Of a stretch of DNA of 64,000 bases, positions 32,376-42,730 are shown one piece after another. Position 1 is the stretch's first letter. Every line of letters begins with the position of its first letter. Source of the DNA: Pseudomonas asplenii (GTDB lineage: Bacteria > Pseudomonadota > Gammaproteobacteria > Pseudomonadales > Pseudomonadaceae); contig NZ_LT629777.1 in the NCBI RefSeq assembly GCF_900105475.1, positions 1,116,001-1,180,000 on the forward strand, read 5' to 3'. Position numbers and translations under genes: made by a program. The notes under the pieces were generated by a model. It was not told the DNA's origin and did not search any database. It saw only the letters and a program-made list of their open reading frames with translations.

Positions 32376-34451
32376 TCAACGACTCACAGCAATCGCCTGG
32401 TTATTCATGATACGCGGAGTCAGGAATACCAGCAGCTCGGATTTTGCTTCCGAAACGATGTCCCGACGGAAAAGGCGCCCAACATACGGCACATCGCCGA
32501 GAAATGGCACCTTCTCTTCGGTTTTGCTCTGAGTATTGGAGAACACACCGCCAATCACCACGGTTTCACCGTCATTGACCAGGACCTTGGCGTTGACTTC
32601 GTTTTTCTTGATCGGCGGTACGTTGTTGAGCACGTTCTGGTAGTCCGGCTCATCCTTGGTGACCTTCACCTCCATGATGATCCGATTGTCAGGGGTGATC
32701 TGCGGCGTGACCTCAAGCGACAGCGACGCCTCCTTGAAGGACACCGAGGTGGCACCGCTGGAGCTGGACTCCTGGTACGGGATCTCGGTGCCCTTGAGGA
32801 TCTTCGCGGTTTCCTTGTCGGAAGTGACCACCTTGGGCTGCGACACGACCTCACCGTTACCGGTCTTCTCCATCGCACTCAGTTCCAGGTCGAGGATGGT
32901 GTTGTCGGTGACGAAGCCGATACCGATGCCGGAGGTCGCCGAGGTTGCTCCCAGATCGACGAACGGTGTACTGGTGCTCTGGCCGGTCGAACTCGACAGC
33001 GTTCGCGAGCCGCCATTGGTCTTCCAGTTGCCACCGGAGATACTGCCGCCCCATCGGGCACCCAGTTGTTTGTCATAACCGACGTTGGCCTCGACGATAC
33101 GCGCCTCGATCATCACCTGGCGCACCGGGATATCCAGTTGCGCAACGATCCGTCGCAGTTCGTCGAGACGCTCCTGGGTCTGGTAGGCAATGATGTTGTT
33201 GGTGCGTTCGTCCACGGTGATCGAACCACGCTCGTCGCCCTTGCTCTCGGCGCTGGTCACCGACTGGAACAGCTTGGCGATATCGGCGGCCTTGGCGTAG
33301 TTGACCTGCAGCAGCTCACGACGCAGTGGCGCAAGCTCTGCGATCTGCTTCTGCGACTCCAGTTCCTGGCGCTCACGCGCAGCGATCTCGTCCGCCGGCG
33401 CCACCAACAGCACGTTGCCGATCTTGCGCTTGTCCAGGCCCTTGGTCTTGAGCACCAGGTCCAATGCCTGGTCCCACGGCACGTTTTGCAGGCGCAGGGT
33501 GATCCCGCCTTGCACCGTGTCGCTGGCCACCAGGTTCAGGTTGGTAAAATCGGCGATCAGTTGCAGAACCGAACGCACATCGATGTCCTGGAAGTTCAGC
33601 GAGAGTTTTTCACCGGTGTAGACAAAGCGCTCGGCGTTACGTCGCTGCAGGTCATCGACGGTCAGCGGACGGACACTGATGGTCAGTTTGTTGTCGGTCT
33701 GGTAGGTCGAATAATCGAAGGCACCACTCGGCTCGATGGAGATGCTTGCCCGGTCGGCAGACGCCGTGGCGTTGACGTATTGCACCGGCGTGGCGAAATC
33801 CTTCACATCCAGGCGCACGCGCAGGGATTCCGGCAGCTGGGTACGCGGAAACTCCACGCTGATCTTGCCGCCCTTTTCCTGCACATCCGGACTGATGGAG
33901 GGATCGGAAAGCTCGATCACCACATCGCCTTCGCCCTGCTCGCCGCGCTGGAAGTCAACGCTGCGAATGGCCTTGCCAACAGGCACGTAGGGTTTGGGCG
34001 CCACACGCGCCGGCTGCGCAGCGGTAGCTACCGGCCGTGTACTGGCGACCGGAGTCGCAACGGCGGGTGCAGCGCCCTGACCGACCACCACGAACAGGTT
34101 GTTGCCCTCGATCCGCGTGCTGTAGGGCGCCAGCTTGGTCAGGTTGATGATCAGCCGGGTCCGATCCTTGGCCTCCACCACGGTCACGCTACGCGCGTTA
34201 CCGACACCCAGATCGCTAGTCTTGGTAGCCAGTTGGCTGGCCACCCCGGTCAGGTCCAGCGCAATCCGCGCCGGCTGCTCGGTGGTATAGCCGTGCGGGG
34301 CCGCAGGCGGGCTGTCGAAAGCCAGCTTGATCTCGACCCGATCGCCCGGCAGTGCCGCCACGTCGAGGGTCTTGAGATTGGCCGCGAACACCATCGGCGA
34401 CACCAGCGCCATCCATAGCGAAATGCCGAGGGCGGAAAGGATCCTGTTCAT
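32376..34451 (-). CDS. pilQ: Type IV pilus secretin PilQ
   Basis: The product is 691 aa from the ATG at 34451; a GTG at 34463 that overlaps the pilP stop is possible. A signal peptide ends at SPMVFA. Two AMIN domains (residues about 30-130 and 160-260) bind peptidoglycan, an STN/N0-like domain follows near residue 300, and the C-terminal secretin core includes [14 protein letters not shown]. It forms the outer-membrane pore through which the pilus passes. Confidence 0.96.
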   Translation of the reverse strand: MNRILSALGISLWMALVSPMVFAANLKTLDVAALPGDRVEIKLAFDSPPAAPHGYTTEQPARIALDLTGVASQLATKTSDLGVGNARSVTVVEAKDRTRLIINLTKLAPYSTRIEGNNLFVVVGQGAAPAVATPVASTRPVATAAQPARVAPKPYVPVGKAIRSVDFQRGEQGEGDVVIELSDPSISPDVQEKGGKISVEFPRTQLPESLRVRLDVKDFATPVQYVNATASADRASISIEPSGAFDYSTYQTDNKLTISVRPLTVDDLQRRNAERFVYTGEKLSLNFQDIDVRSVLQLIADFTNLNLVASDTVQGGITLRLQNVPWDQALDLVLKTKGLDKRKIGNVLLVAPADEIAARERQELESQKQIAELAPLRRELLQVNYAKAADIAKLFQSVTSAESKGDERGSITVDERTNNIIAYQTQERLDELRRIVAQLDIPVRQVMIEARIVEANVGYDKQLGARWGGSISGGNWKTNGGSRTLSSSTGQSTSTPFVDLGATSATSGIGIGFVTDNTILDLELSAMEKTGNGEVVSQPKVVTSDKETAKILKGTEIPYQESSSSGATSVSFKEASLSLEVTPQITPDNRIIMEVKVTKDEPDYQNVLNNVPPIKKNEVNAKVLVNDGETVVIGGVFSNTQSKTEEKVPFLGDVPYVGRLFRRDIVSEAKSELLVFLTPRIMNNQAIAVSR

Positions 34452-34462
34452 GTCGAATTCCA

Positions 34463-34990
34463 CTATGAGTGCTCTTTCAAGGGGATAGTGCGAGGTCGTT
34501 CCAGCCAGCCACCTTCGCCGTCCGGAACGATCTCGACCACTTCGACCTGGGAGTCGGTGATAGCCACGATATGGCCTTCGTTACGCCCCAGGTAATCGCC
34601 CACCTTCAATCGATGAACGCCACCGCCACCACGCAACAAGGCGTAGATGCCGCTGGCATTGGAAAGCGTGCCGACCATCTCGAACTGCTCGATATTGAAG
34701 CCTTCGAGAAATTGCCTGGTCCGATTCGGGTCCGGCTTGACCTCGCGTGAACCCTTCTGGCGATTGACCAGATCGATCTTGACCGGCGGCTGGAACGGAC
34801 TACGCAAGGACGAGGCGCTGTAGGTGAACGCCTCGTAGGATTGAAACTTCGGCGTCGGTTCGATGTTGCCGGCCGGCCGCTCGCGCACCTCACGCATATA
34901 GGCATCCAGGTCGCCAAAGTCATTGCCACCGCCACAACCGGCCAGCAGCGCAACCAGCAGGCCCACGCACCACCCGCGCAAGCCGGTCAT
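34463..34990 (-). CDS. pilP: Type IV pilus lipoprotein PilP
   Basis: The product is 175 aa. The lipobox LLAGC makes Cys19 the lipidated residue. The C-terminal HR-like domain (LLRGGGGVHRLKVGDYLG) binds PilQ, and the segment FRSPFQPPVK-type linker precedes it. It bridges the PilN/PilO inner-membrane dimer to the secretin. ATGA overlap joins it to pilO. Confidence 0.94.
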   Translation of the reverse strand: MTGLRGWCVGLLVALLAGCGGGNDFGDLDAYMREVRERPAGNIEPTPKFQSYEAFTYSASSLRSPFQPPVKIDLVNRQKGSREVKPDPNRTRQFLEGFNIEQFEMVGTLSNASGIYALLRGGGGVHRLKVGDYLGRNEGHIVAITDSQVEVVEIVPDGEGGWLERPRTIPLKEHS

Positions 34991-35610
34991 TTCTGCAGCC
35001 CCTTGTCGTTGTAGCGATAGGTCTTGGCGAGAATGCTCATGCGCAGCTTGTTGCCGTTGCCGGGGGTCACCGGATTGATCTCGAAGTCATGCAGGGTGAC
35101 GATCCGCGGCAGGCTGGCCACGCCACTGACAAAGGTGGCGAGGTCGTGATAGGCACCGGTGACGGTGATCTGGATCGGCAGCTCGATATAGAACTGCTGC
35201 GCCACTTCGGGCAACAGCTTGATTTCCTCGAACTCCAGCCCGCTGCCGAGCCCGGTGCGCGTGATGTCTTCAAGCAGCCCGGGCACCTCGGTATCGCTGG
35301 GCAGTTGCTTGAGCAAGGCGCCGAACGAAGCCTCCATGTCGAGCATCTGCTGGGTGTAGGCCTCCAGGTTCGCCGCCAGGTGGGCCTTGGTCGCGAATTG
35401 CTCCTTCAGGGTGACCTCGGTGGCTCGCTGCTGATCGAGTTGATCGGTCAGGTCCTTGATGTAGAAGTTGTAGCCCAGCGCCAGCACCAACACCGCGACG
35501 ATGAAACCACAGGCACCCTTGACCGCTGCCGGCCAGGAACCGATGTTCTGCATATCGAGATCGGCAAGGTCGATCTTGCGCAGGTTTTCCAGCCATTCCG
35601 AGACATTCAT
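34987..35610 (-). CDS. pilO: Type IV pilus protein PilO
   Basis: The product is 207 aa. One membrane helix lies near residues 33-52 (GFIVAVLVLALGYNFYI), followed by a coiled-coil of about 40 residues and a ferredoxin-like periplasmic domain. PilO pairs with PilN in the inner-membrane alignment complex. ATGA overlaps exist at both ends. Confidence 0.94.
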   Translation of the reverse strand: MNVSEWLENLRKIDLADLDMQNIGSWPAAVKGACGFIVAVLVLALGYNFYIKDLTDQLDQQRATEVTLKEQFATKAHLAANLEAYTQQMLDMEASFGALLKQLPSDTEVPGLLEDITRTGLGSGLEFEEIKLLPEVAQQFYIELPIQITVTGAYHDLATFVSGVASLPRIVTLHDFEINPVTPGNGNKLRMSILAKTYRYNDKGLQK

Positions 35611-36172
35611 TTGGCAGCCCCCGCCACCGCAGGCTGGGTCTGGCGCACGCTCAACTGGAACACGTTGGCTTGATCCGTCATGCCGCTGGTGGTCGCCTTG
35701 ACCTCGGTCAGACTGGGAGCTTCAAGCCATTCGGAAGCATCGAGGTTACGCATCAGGTCCGAAACCCGGTTATTGGACTCCGCCGTGCCGGTGATCGCGA
35801 TGACCTTGCCGGTCATCTTCACCTGCGTGAAATACACGCCGTCGGGCAGGGTTCGTGCCAGTTGATCGAAAATCCGCCCGCTGATCGGCCGGTTGCCTTG
35901 CAGGTCCTGGATGATTTTCATCCGCTCGATCAACTGTTGGCGACGGGCTTTCAAGTCGCTGATCTGCTTGATCCGCGAGTCGAGCTGGGCGATTTCCTTG
36001 TTGACGTAGGCATTGCGCGCCACCTGGTGATCGATCGAGCGGCTGATGTACTGGTCGGTGATCAGGACAATACCGACCGAAACCACCAGCACCCCAACCA
36101 GCGCAGTCAGAAAGCGTTTGCGCCGCTCTTCGCGCAGTTGTTCGCGCCAGGGCAGAAGGTTGATCCGCGCCA

Positions 36173-36173
<1 letters not shown>
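35607..36173 (-). CDS. pilN: Type IV pilus protein PilN
   Basis: The product is 188 aa beginning MARINLLPWREQ; the INLLPWRE segment is the PilN motif that binds the cytoplasmic protein PilM. One membrane helix (FLTALVGVLVVSVGIVLI), a coiled coil and a ferredoxin-like domain follow. The start shares one base with the pilM stop. Confidence 0.96.
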
Positions 36174-37439
<1,266 letters not shown>

Positions 37440-39875
37440 TTGATTCGTCTGCTGAAGTTTTTCGGGTGGTCTTTCGTCGCCGTGTTCTGCGGGCTGCTGC
37501 TCGTCCTGAGCGGTGCCTTCCTCTATCTTAGTCCGGGCCTGCCATCCGTGGAGGCTCTGAGAAGCATCCAGTTGCAGATTCCGCTGCGGGTCTACACCAG
37601 CGATGGCAAACTGATAGCAGAATTTGGCGAAATGCGCCGTTCCCCTATCCGTTTCGCCGACATTCCGCCGAACTTCATCAACGCCCTGCTGAGCGCCGAA
37701 GACGACAACTTCGCCAACCACTACGGCGTCGACCCCAGCAGCCTGATGCGCGCCGCGACCCAACTGGTCAAGAGCGGACACATCCAGTCCGGGGGCAGCA
37801 CCATCACCATGCAGGTGGCGAAGAACTTCTTCCTGTCCAGCGAGCGCAGCTTTTCGCGCAAGACCAATGAAATTCTCCTGGCCCTGCAGATCGAACGTCA
37901 GCTGACCAAGGATGAAATCCTCGAGCTGTACGTGAACAAGATCTACCTGGGCAACCGCGCCTATGGTATCGAAGCCGCATCGCAGGTTTATTACGGCAAG
38001 TCGATCCGCGATATCAGCCTGGCCCAGATGGCCATGATCGCCGGCCTGCCCAAGGCTCCGTCGCGCTTCAACCCGCTGGCCAACCCGGTACGCGCCAAGG
38101 AACGCCGTGACTGGATCCTGGGCCGCATGTACAAGCTCGGCAAAATCGACGAAAGCGCCTACCAGACCGCCCTCGCCGAACCGATCAACGCCAGCTATCA
38201 CGTGCCGACGCCGGAAGTGAACGCACCCTATATCGCCGAAATGGCCCGTGCCGAAATGGTCGGCCGTTATGGCAGCGAGGCCTATACCGAAGGTTTCCGC
38301 GTCACCACCACGGTACCGAGCAACCTGCAGGAAATGGCCAACCACGCGGTCCAGGAAGGTCTGATCAACTATGACCAGCGCCATGGCTACCGTGGCCCAG
38401 AGTCGCGCCTGCCGGGCAAGACCCAGGATGCCTGGAACCTTGAACTGAGCAAGCAGCGTCCCATCAGCGGGCTCGAGCCGGCGATCGTCACCCAGGTGGA
38501 CAAAAATGCCCTGCATGTACTGACCCGCAACGGCATCGAAACCGTGGCCTGGGACACCATGAAGTGGGCCCGCCCCTACCTGAACACCAACAGCCTCGGG
38601 GCCGCGCCGAAACAGCCGGCGGACGTCGCCCAGGTCGGTGACCTGATCCGCGTCCAGCGCCAGACCGACAACAGCCTCAAGTTCAGCCAGATTCCGTCCG
38701 CCCAGAGCGCGCTGGTTTCGCTCGATCCGCAGAACGGCGCCATTCGCGCACTGGTCGGCGGCTTCGCCTTCGAGCAGAGCAACTACAACCGCGCCATGCA
38801 GGCCAAGCGCCAGCCGGGTTCGAGCTTCAAGCCGTTCATTTATAGTGCAGCCCTGGACAACGGCTACACCGCAGCCAGCCTGGTCAACGATGCGCCGATC
38901 GTGTTCGTCGACGAGTACCTGGACAAGGTCTGGCGGCCGAAGAACGACACCAACACCTTCCTCGGCCCGATCCGCCTGCGCGAAGCGCTGTACAAGTCGC
39001 GCAACCTGGTTTCGATCCGCCTGCTGCAAAGCCTCGGCGTCGACAAGACCATCGACTACATCGCCCGGTTCGGCTTCAACAAGCAGGACCTGCCGCGCAA
39101 CCTGTCCCTGGCGCTGGGTACCGCGACGCTGACGCCAATGGAAATCGCCACCGGCTGGAGCACCTTCGCCAACGGCGGCTACAAGATCACGCCGTACCTG
39201 ATCGACAAGATCGAAAGCCGTAATGGCGAGACCCTGTTCGTCGCCAACCCGCCAAGCGTACCGACCGGCACCGCAGCCAGCAGCGGCATCGCGGCCCCAA
39301 GCCATACGACCTTCACCATCAACAGCAGCAGTGAAGTACCGGCGCCGGCCGCCCAGGCACCGGCTGTCGCCGAGCGGATCGTCGACGGACGCACTACCTA
39401 CATCCTCAACAGCATGCTCGAGGACGTGATCAAGCTCGGTACCGGCCGTCGCGCCCTGGCCCTGGGCCGCAGCGACCTGGCCGGCAAGACCGGTACCACC
39501 AACGAATCCAAGGATGCCTGGTTCAGCGGCTACAACGCCGACTACGTGACTACTGTCTGGACCGGCTTCGACCAGCCTGAAAGCCTCGGTCGGCGCGAGT
39601 TCGGCGGCACGGTGGCGCTGCCGATCTGGATGGACTACATGGGCGCCGCGCTCAAGGACAAGCCTGCGCATACCCAGGCCGAGCCGGAAGGCATCCTCAG
39701 CTTGCGGGTCGACCCGGTCAGCGGGCGCGCCGCAGTGCCGGGCACGCCAAATGCCTACTTCGAGCTGTTCAAGAGCGAGGACACGCCGCCGTCGGTCAAC
39801 GAACTGGGCACTGGCGGTAGCGCCCCGGGCAGCCCGCTGCCAGCGGACGAATCGGCGCCGATCGACCTGTTCTGA
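37440..39875 (+). CDS. ponA: Penicillin-binding protein 1A (transglycosylase/transpeptidase)
   Basis: The product is 811 aa from a TTG start. A membrane anchor (residues 8-32) is followed by the glycosyltransferase domain with the catalytic Glu in LLSAEDDNFANHYGVD. The transpeptidase domain has SxxK at Ser461 (PGSSFKPF), SRNLVSI as SxN and KTGTTNE as KTG(T). It polymerises and cross-links peptidoglycan in the periplasm. The lack of an ATG near the start and conservation of the RLLKFFGWSF region support TTG. Divergent from pilM and convergent with maeB. Confidence 0.95.
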   Translation: MIRLLKFFGWSFVAVFCGLLLVLSGAFLYLSPGLPSVEALRSIQLQIPLRVYTSDGKLIAEFGEMRRSPIRFADIPPNFINALLSAEDDNFANHYGVDPSSLMRAATQLVKSGHIQSGGSTITMQVAKNFFLSSERSFSRKTNEILLALQIERQLTKDEILELYVNKIYLGNRAYGIEAASQVYYGKSIRDISLAQMAMIAGLPKAPSRFNPLANPVRAKERRDWILGRMYKLGKIDESAYQTALAEPINASYHVPTPEVNAPYIAEMARAEMVGRYGSEAYTEGFRVTTTVPSNLQEMANHAVQEGLINYDQRHGYRGPESRLPGKTQDAWNLELSKQRPISGLEPAIVTQVDKNALHVLTRNGIETVAWDTMKWARPYLNTNSLGAAPKQPADVAQVGDLIRVQRQTDNSLKFSQIPSAQSALVSLDPQNGAIRALVGGFAFEQSNYNRAMQAKRQPGSSFKPFIYSAALDNGYTAASLVNDAPIVFVDEYLDKVWRPKNDTNTFLGPIRLREALYKSRNLVSIRLLQSLGVDKTIDYIARFGFNKQDLPRNLSLALGTATLTPMEIATGWSTFANGGYKITPYLIDKIESRNGETLFVANPPSVPTGTAASSGIAAPSHTTFTINSSSEVPAPAAQAPAVAERIVDGRTTYILNSMLEDVIKLGTGRRALALGRSDLAGKTGTTNESKDAWFSGYNADYVTTVWTGFDQPESLGRREFGGTVALPIWMDYMGAALKDKPAHTQAEPEGILSLRVDPVSGRAAVPGTPNAYFELFKSEDTPPSVNELGTGGSAPGSPLPADESAPIDLF

Positions 39876-39900
39876 CCGAGGACAAAACCGCATCGCTGCC

Positions 39901-39986
39901 TTCGCGGGCAAGCCCGGCTCCTACCCTTTCGTGCCGTACACTCCCCGTGTGCAGCACAGGTTGCAGGAGCGTGGCTTGCCCGCGAA
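39901..39986. repeat. Inverted REP pair downstream of ponA
   Basis: TTCGCGGGCAAGCCCGGCTC at 39901 and its near-inverse ending GGCTTGCCCGCGAA at 39986 are two Pseudomonas REP-type units facing each other about 40 bases apart. They lie between convergent ponA and maeB. Confidence 0.85.
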
Positions 39987-40019
39987 TGATCTGCGCAACG
40001 CCTACCCGGCCACGAACAA

Positions 40020-40051
40020 AAAAGCCCCGACTCATCCGAGCCGGGGCTTTT
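40020..40051. terminator. Bidirectional terminator, ponA/maeB
   Basis: AAAAGCCCCG (40020-40029) and CGGGGCTTTT (40042-40051) form a 10-bp stem with A and T runs on both sides. It can serve both convergent genes. Confidence 0.88.
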
Positions 40052-40070
40052 CATTTGACGCTACAAGGGC

Positions 40071-41339
40071 TTAGCCGTTGAACACGTCATCCACGCTTTT
40101 CAGCGGGTAGTGCTTCGGATACGGCAGGGTCGCCACGCCGGTCTCGATCGCGGCCTTGGCCACGGCATCGGAGATCACGGTGATCAGACGGGCATCCAGT
40201 GGCTTCGGAATGATGTACTCACGACCGAACTCCAGCGAGTCAACGCCATAGGCCTCGCACACTTCCTTCGGCACCGGCAGCTTGGCCAGATCCTTCAGGG
40301 CGTTGGCCGCAGCGATCTTCATTTCCTCGTTGATGCGCTTGGCGCGAACGTCCAGGGCGCCACGGAAAATGAACGGGAAGCCCAGAACGTTGTTGACCTG
40401 GTTCGGGAAGTCCGAACGACCGGTGGCCATGATCACGTCGTTACGGGTGGCGTGAGCCAGCGCCGGAGCGATTTCCGGATCCGGGTTCGAGCAGGCGAAT
40501 ACGATCGGGTTGGCCGCCATGGACTTCAGGCCTTCAGCGCTCAGCAGATTCGGACCGGACAGACCAACGAACACGTCGGCGCCTTCCAGGGCATCAGCCA
40601 GGGTGCGCTTGTCGGTCGTGTGGGCGAAGACCGCCTTGTACTGGTTCAGGTCGTCACGGCCGGAGTGGATCACGCCACTGCGGTCGATCATGAAGATGTT
40701 CTCGATCTTCGCACCCATGCTCACCAGCAGCTTCATGCAGGAGATGGCGGCAGCACCGGCGCCCAGGCAGACGATCTTCGCTTCAGGCAGGGTCTTGCCG
40801 GCGATTTCCAGGGCGTTGATCATGCCGGCCGCGGTGACGATCGCGGTGCCGTGCTGGTCATCGTGGAATACCGGGATGTCGCACTGTTCGATCAGCGCGC
40901 GCTCGATCTCGAAGCACTCAGGTGCCTTGATGTCTTCCAGGTTGATGCCACCGAAGGTGATGGAGATACGCTTGACGGTGTCGATGAAGGCCTGTGGGCT
41001 TTCCGAATCGACTTCGATGTCGAAGACATCAATACCGGCGAAACGCTTGAACAGCACGCCCTTGCCTTCCATGACCGGCTTGGAGGCCAGGGGGCCCAGG
41101 TTACCCAGACCAAGGATCGCGGTGCCATCAGAAATGACCGCAACCAGGTTGCCTTTGCCAGTGTACTTGTAGGCCAGCTCGGGATCCCGGCCGATTTCAC
41201 GTACGGGCTCGGCAACACCAGGGCTGTAGGCCAGCGACAGGTCGCGGGCGGTGGCAGTGGCTTTGGTAAGCTCGACGCTCAGCTTCCCCGGGCGAGGTTT
41301 GGCATGATACTCGAGAGCGGCAGTTTTCAAATCTGACAT
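40071..41339 (-). CDS. maeB: NADP-dependent malic enzyme (short form)
   Basis: The product is 422 aa. The N-terminal malic domain includes LAYSPGVAEPVREI and KPVMEGKGVLFKRFAGIDV. The NAD(P)-binding domain has IVCLGAGAAAISCMKLL. It decarboxylates malate to pyruvate with NAD(P) reduction. It lacks the C-terminal phosphotransacetylase-like domain that the longer MaeB of E. coli carries, as usual for this Pseudomonas gene. Cofactor choice is from family knowledge. Confidence 0.92.
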   Translation of the reverse strand: MSDLKTAALEYHAKPRPGKLSVELTKATATARDLSLAYSPGVAEPVREIGRDPELAYKYTGKGNLVAVISDGTAILGLGNLGPLASKPVMEGKGVLFKRFAGIDVFDIEVDSESPQAFIDTVKRISITFGGINLEDIKAPECFEIERALIEQCDIPVFHDDQHGTAIVTAAGMINALEIAGKTLPEAKIVCLGAGAAAISCMKLLVSMGAKIENIFMIDRSGVIHSGRDDLNQYKAVFAHTTDKRTLADALEGADVFVGLSGPNLLSAEGLKSMAANPIVFACSNPDPEIAPALAHATRNDVIMATGRSDFPNQVNNVLGFPFIFRGALDVRAKRINEEMKIAAANALKDLAKLPVPKEVCEAYGVDSLEFGREYIIPKPLDARLITVISDAVAKAAIETGVATLPYPKHYPLKSVDDVFNG

Positions 41340-41519
41340 GTGGGCATTCCGCTTTTTACTGTGGGACAGACGGACCGCCGAGGATACGCGTGTCGCAAAA
41401 TCCTAACAAGACTGACCAGTCACCGGTGTCAAGGGACGTATCCTACGACTTTGGCCCAAGAGCCGTGAAATACAAGGCCAAAACTGATCACAATCGACAA
41501 GTTAAAATGTCTACAATTT

Positions 41520-42287
41520 TTATCGGCGTGTCACCTTTAACATGGCCGGATGACTCAAAGGCAGTAGCCAAAGTGCCCGACGATCACTCGCACCACCCCG
41601 ACCGGAACGCCTCACCAACCAACCCCGAGCCTCGACCTGTCGGCCCTTTAGCCCATCCAATGCAGCAGAATCGAACAGATTCAACCGCTCAGGCGCGACG
41701 TGCAGCACCACTTTCCCCTGCAATTCAATCCACAATCCGCGACGATTGCGCAGAACATTGCTCACACGCCCGCTCAACAGCACAAAACCGGACCGATCGA
41801 TCTGATCCGCCTTCAGCACAGAAGCCTGCCCCCAAAGTCCAAGCCCGGCCTGCCTGGCTCGCTGCTCGGCTGCCTGCTGGCAATCGGACAAAACGCTATT
41901 GGGCGGCATGACGATTTGATGAGCCAGCCCCTCGGCGAGCAGACGACTGCCGAGATTCTGCCCATCCGCCCCATACAGATGAGCCAACTCGCGACCATGG
42001 CGGTCATGACGCTCCCGACCGGGGACCCAACCGACCTGGCCACCGCTTGCAGCCACCAGCGCCTGAAGACGCTGGCGGGCTGCTTCAGCCAAGGGCTCGG
42101 CAGCCCGCCCCTGACGTGCCAGTTCCGGGGTATTGATACCGATCAACCGGACGCTGCGACCATCCTTCAGGCGAACGGTGTCGCCATCGACCACTCGCTG
42201 CACCTCGACACGCGTCGCCGAAGACACTACCGGACAGAACGCCAGCACCTGCGCCTGATAAATCGCGCCCACAAAAAAGGCGCTCAC
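41520..42287 (-). CDS. Thermonuclease-like (SNase) exported nuclease
   Basis: The product is 255 aa from a GTG at 42287. A hydrophobic segment (FFVGAIYQAQVLA) looks like a signal peptide. The SNase domain is clear: VVDGDTVRLKDGRSVRLIGINTPE has the catalytic Arg and Asp, and GRELAHLYGADGQNLGSRLL follows. The C-terminal 90 residues form an extra small domain. The codons just before the GTG would encode LNKKALL, a better signal-peptide start, but only a CTG is available there. The GTG itself lies in the loop of the rpmE terminator. Confidence 0.82.
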   Translation of the reverse strand: MSAFFVGAIYQAQVLAFCPVVSSATRVEVQRVVDGDTVRLKDGRSVRLIGINTPELARQGRAAEPLAEAARQRLQALVAASGGQVGWVPGRERHDRHGRELAHLYGADGQNLGSRLLAEGLAHQIVMPPNSVLSDCQQAAEQRARQAGLGLWGQASVLKADQIDRSGFVLLSGRVSNVLRNRRGLWIELQGKVVLHVAPERLNLFDSAALDGLKGRQVEARGWLVRRSGRGGASDRRALWLLPLSHPAMLKVTRR

Positions 42288-42299
42288 AAGGAGCGCCTT
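42277..42299 (-). terminator. rpmE rho-independent terminator
   Basis: On the minus strand AAGGCGCT and AGCGCCTT form an 8-bp stem around CCTTGTG, followed by a run of T. It lies 47 bases after the rpmE stop and overlaps the start of the nuclease gene. Confidence 0.85.
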
Positions 42300-42345
42300 C
42301 TTATTCAGCGAGGAACAGCCCTTCAGGCCGCCCAGGAAAAAAGCC

Positions 42346-42564
42346 TTAGGCCTTCTTCGCACCGAATGCACCGAAACGATCGGCGAACTTCTGAACGCGG
42401 CCGCCGGTGTCCAGAGTCTTCTGCTTACCGGTGTAGAACGGGTGGCACTCGTTGCACACGTCGATTGCCAGAGGCTTGGCGAAGGTCGAACGGGTTTCGA
42501 ACTTGTTGCCGCAGCTGCAGGTAACGGCAACTGCTGGGTATTCTGGATGAATATCTGCTTTCAT
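42346..42564 (-). CDS. rpmE: 50S ribosomal protein L31
   Basis: The product is 72 aa from the ATG at 42564; the open frame upstream to 42744 is not conserved in kind. It is the zinc-binding (C+) form of L31: cysteines are in TCSCG and [11 protein letters not shown]. It has the normal L31 length and ends in AKKA. Confidence 0.97.
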   Translation of the reverse strand: MKADIHPEYPAVAVTCSCGNKFETRSTFAKPLAIDVCNECHPFYTGKQKTLDTGGRVQKFADRFGAFGAKKA

Positions 42565-42730
42565 GGTGACTTCCTCGGCTAGCGTGCCGCCGCCCAACAC
42601 TATTGTTGAACACCGCACGTAATTTAGCCGGTGATAATACCACCCTTGCAAAATGAAGCAAGCTGTCCCCCTGCACCAGTCGTCTGCTAGGCTCGCGCCC
42701 TTATTCATCGTCATTACCCGAGATAACCGC

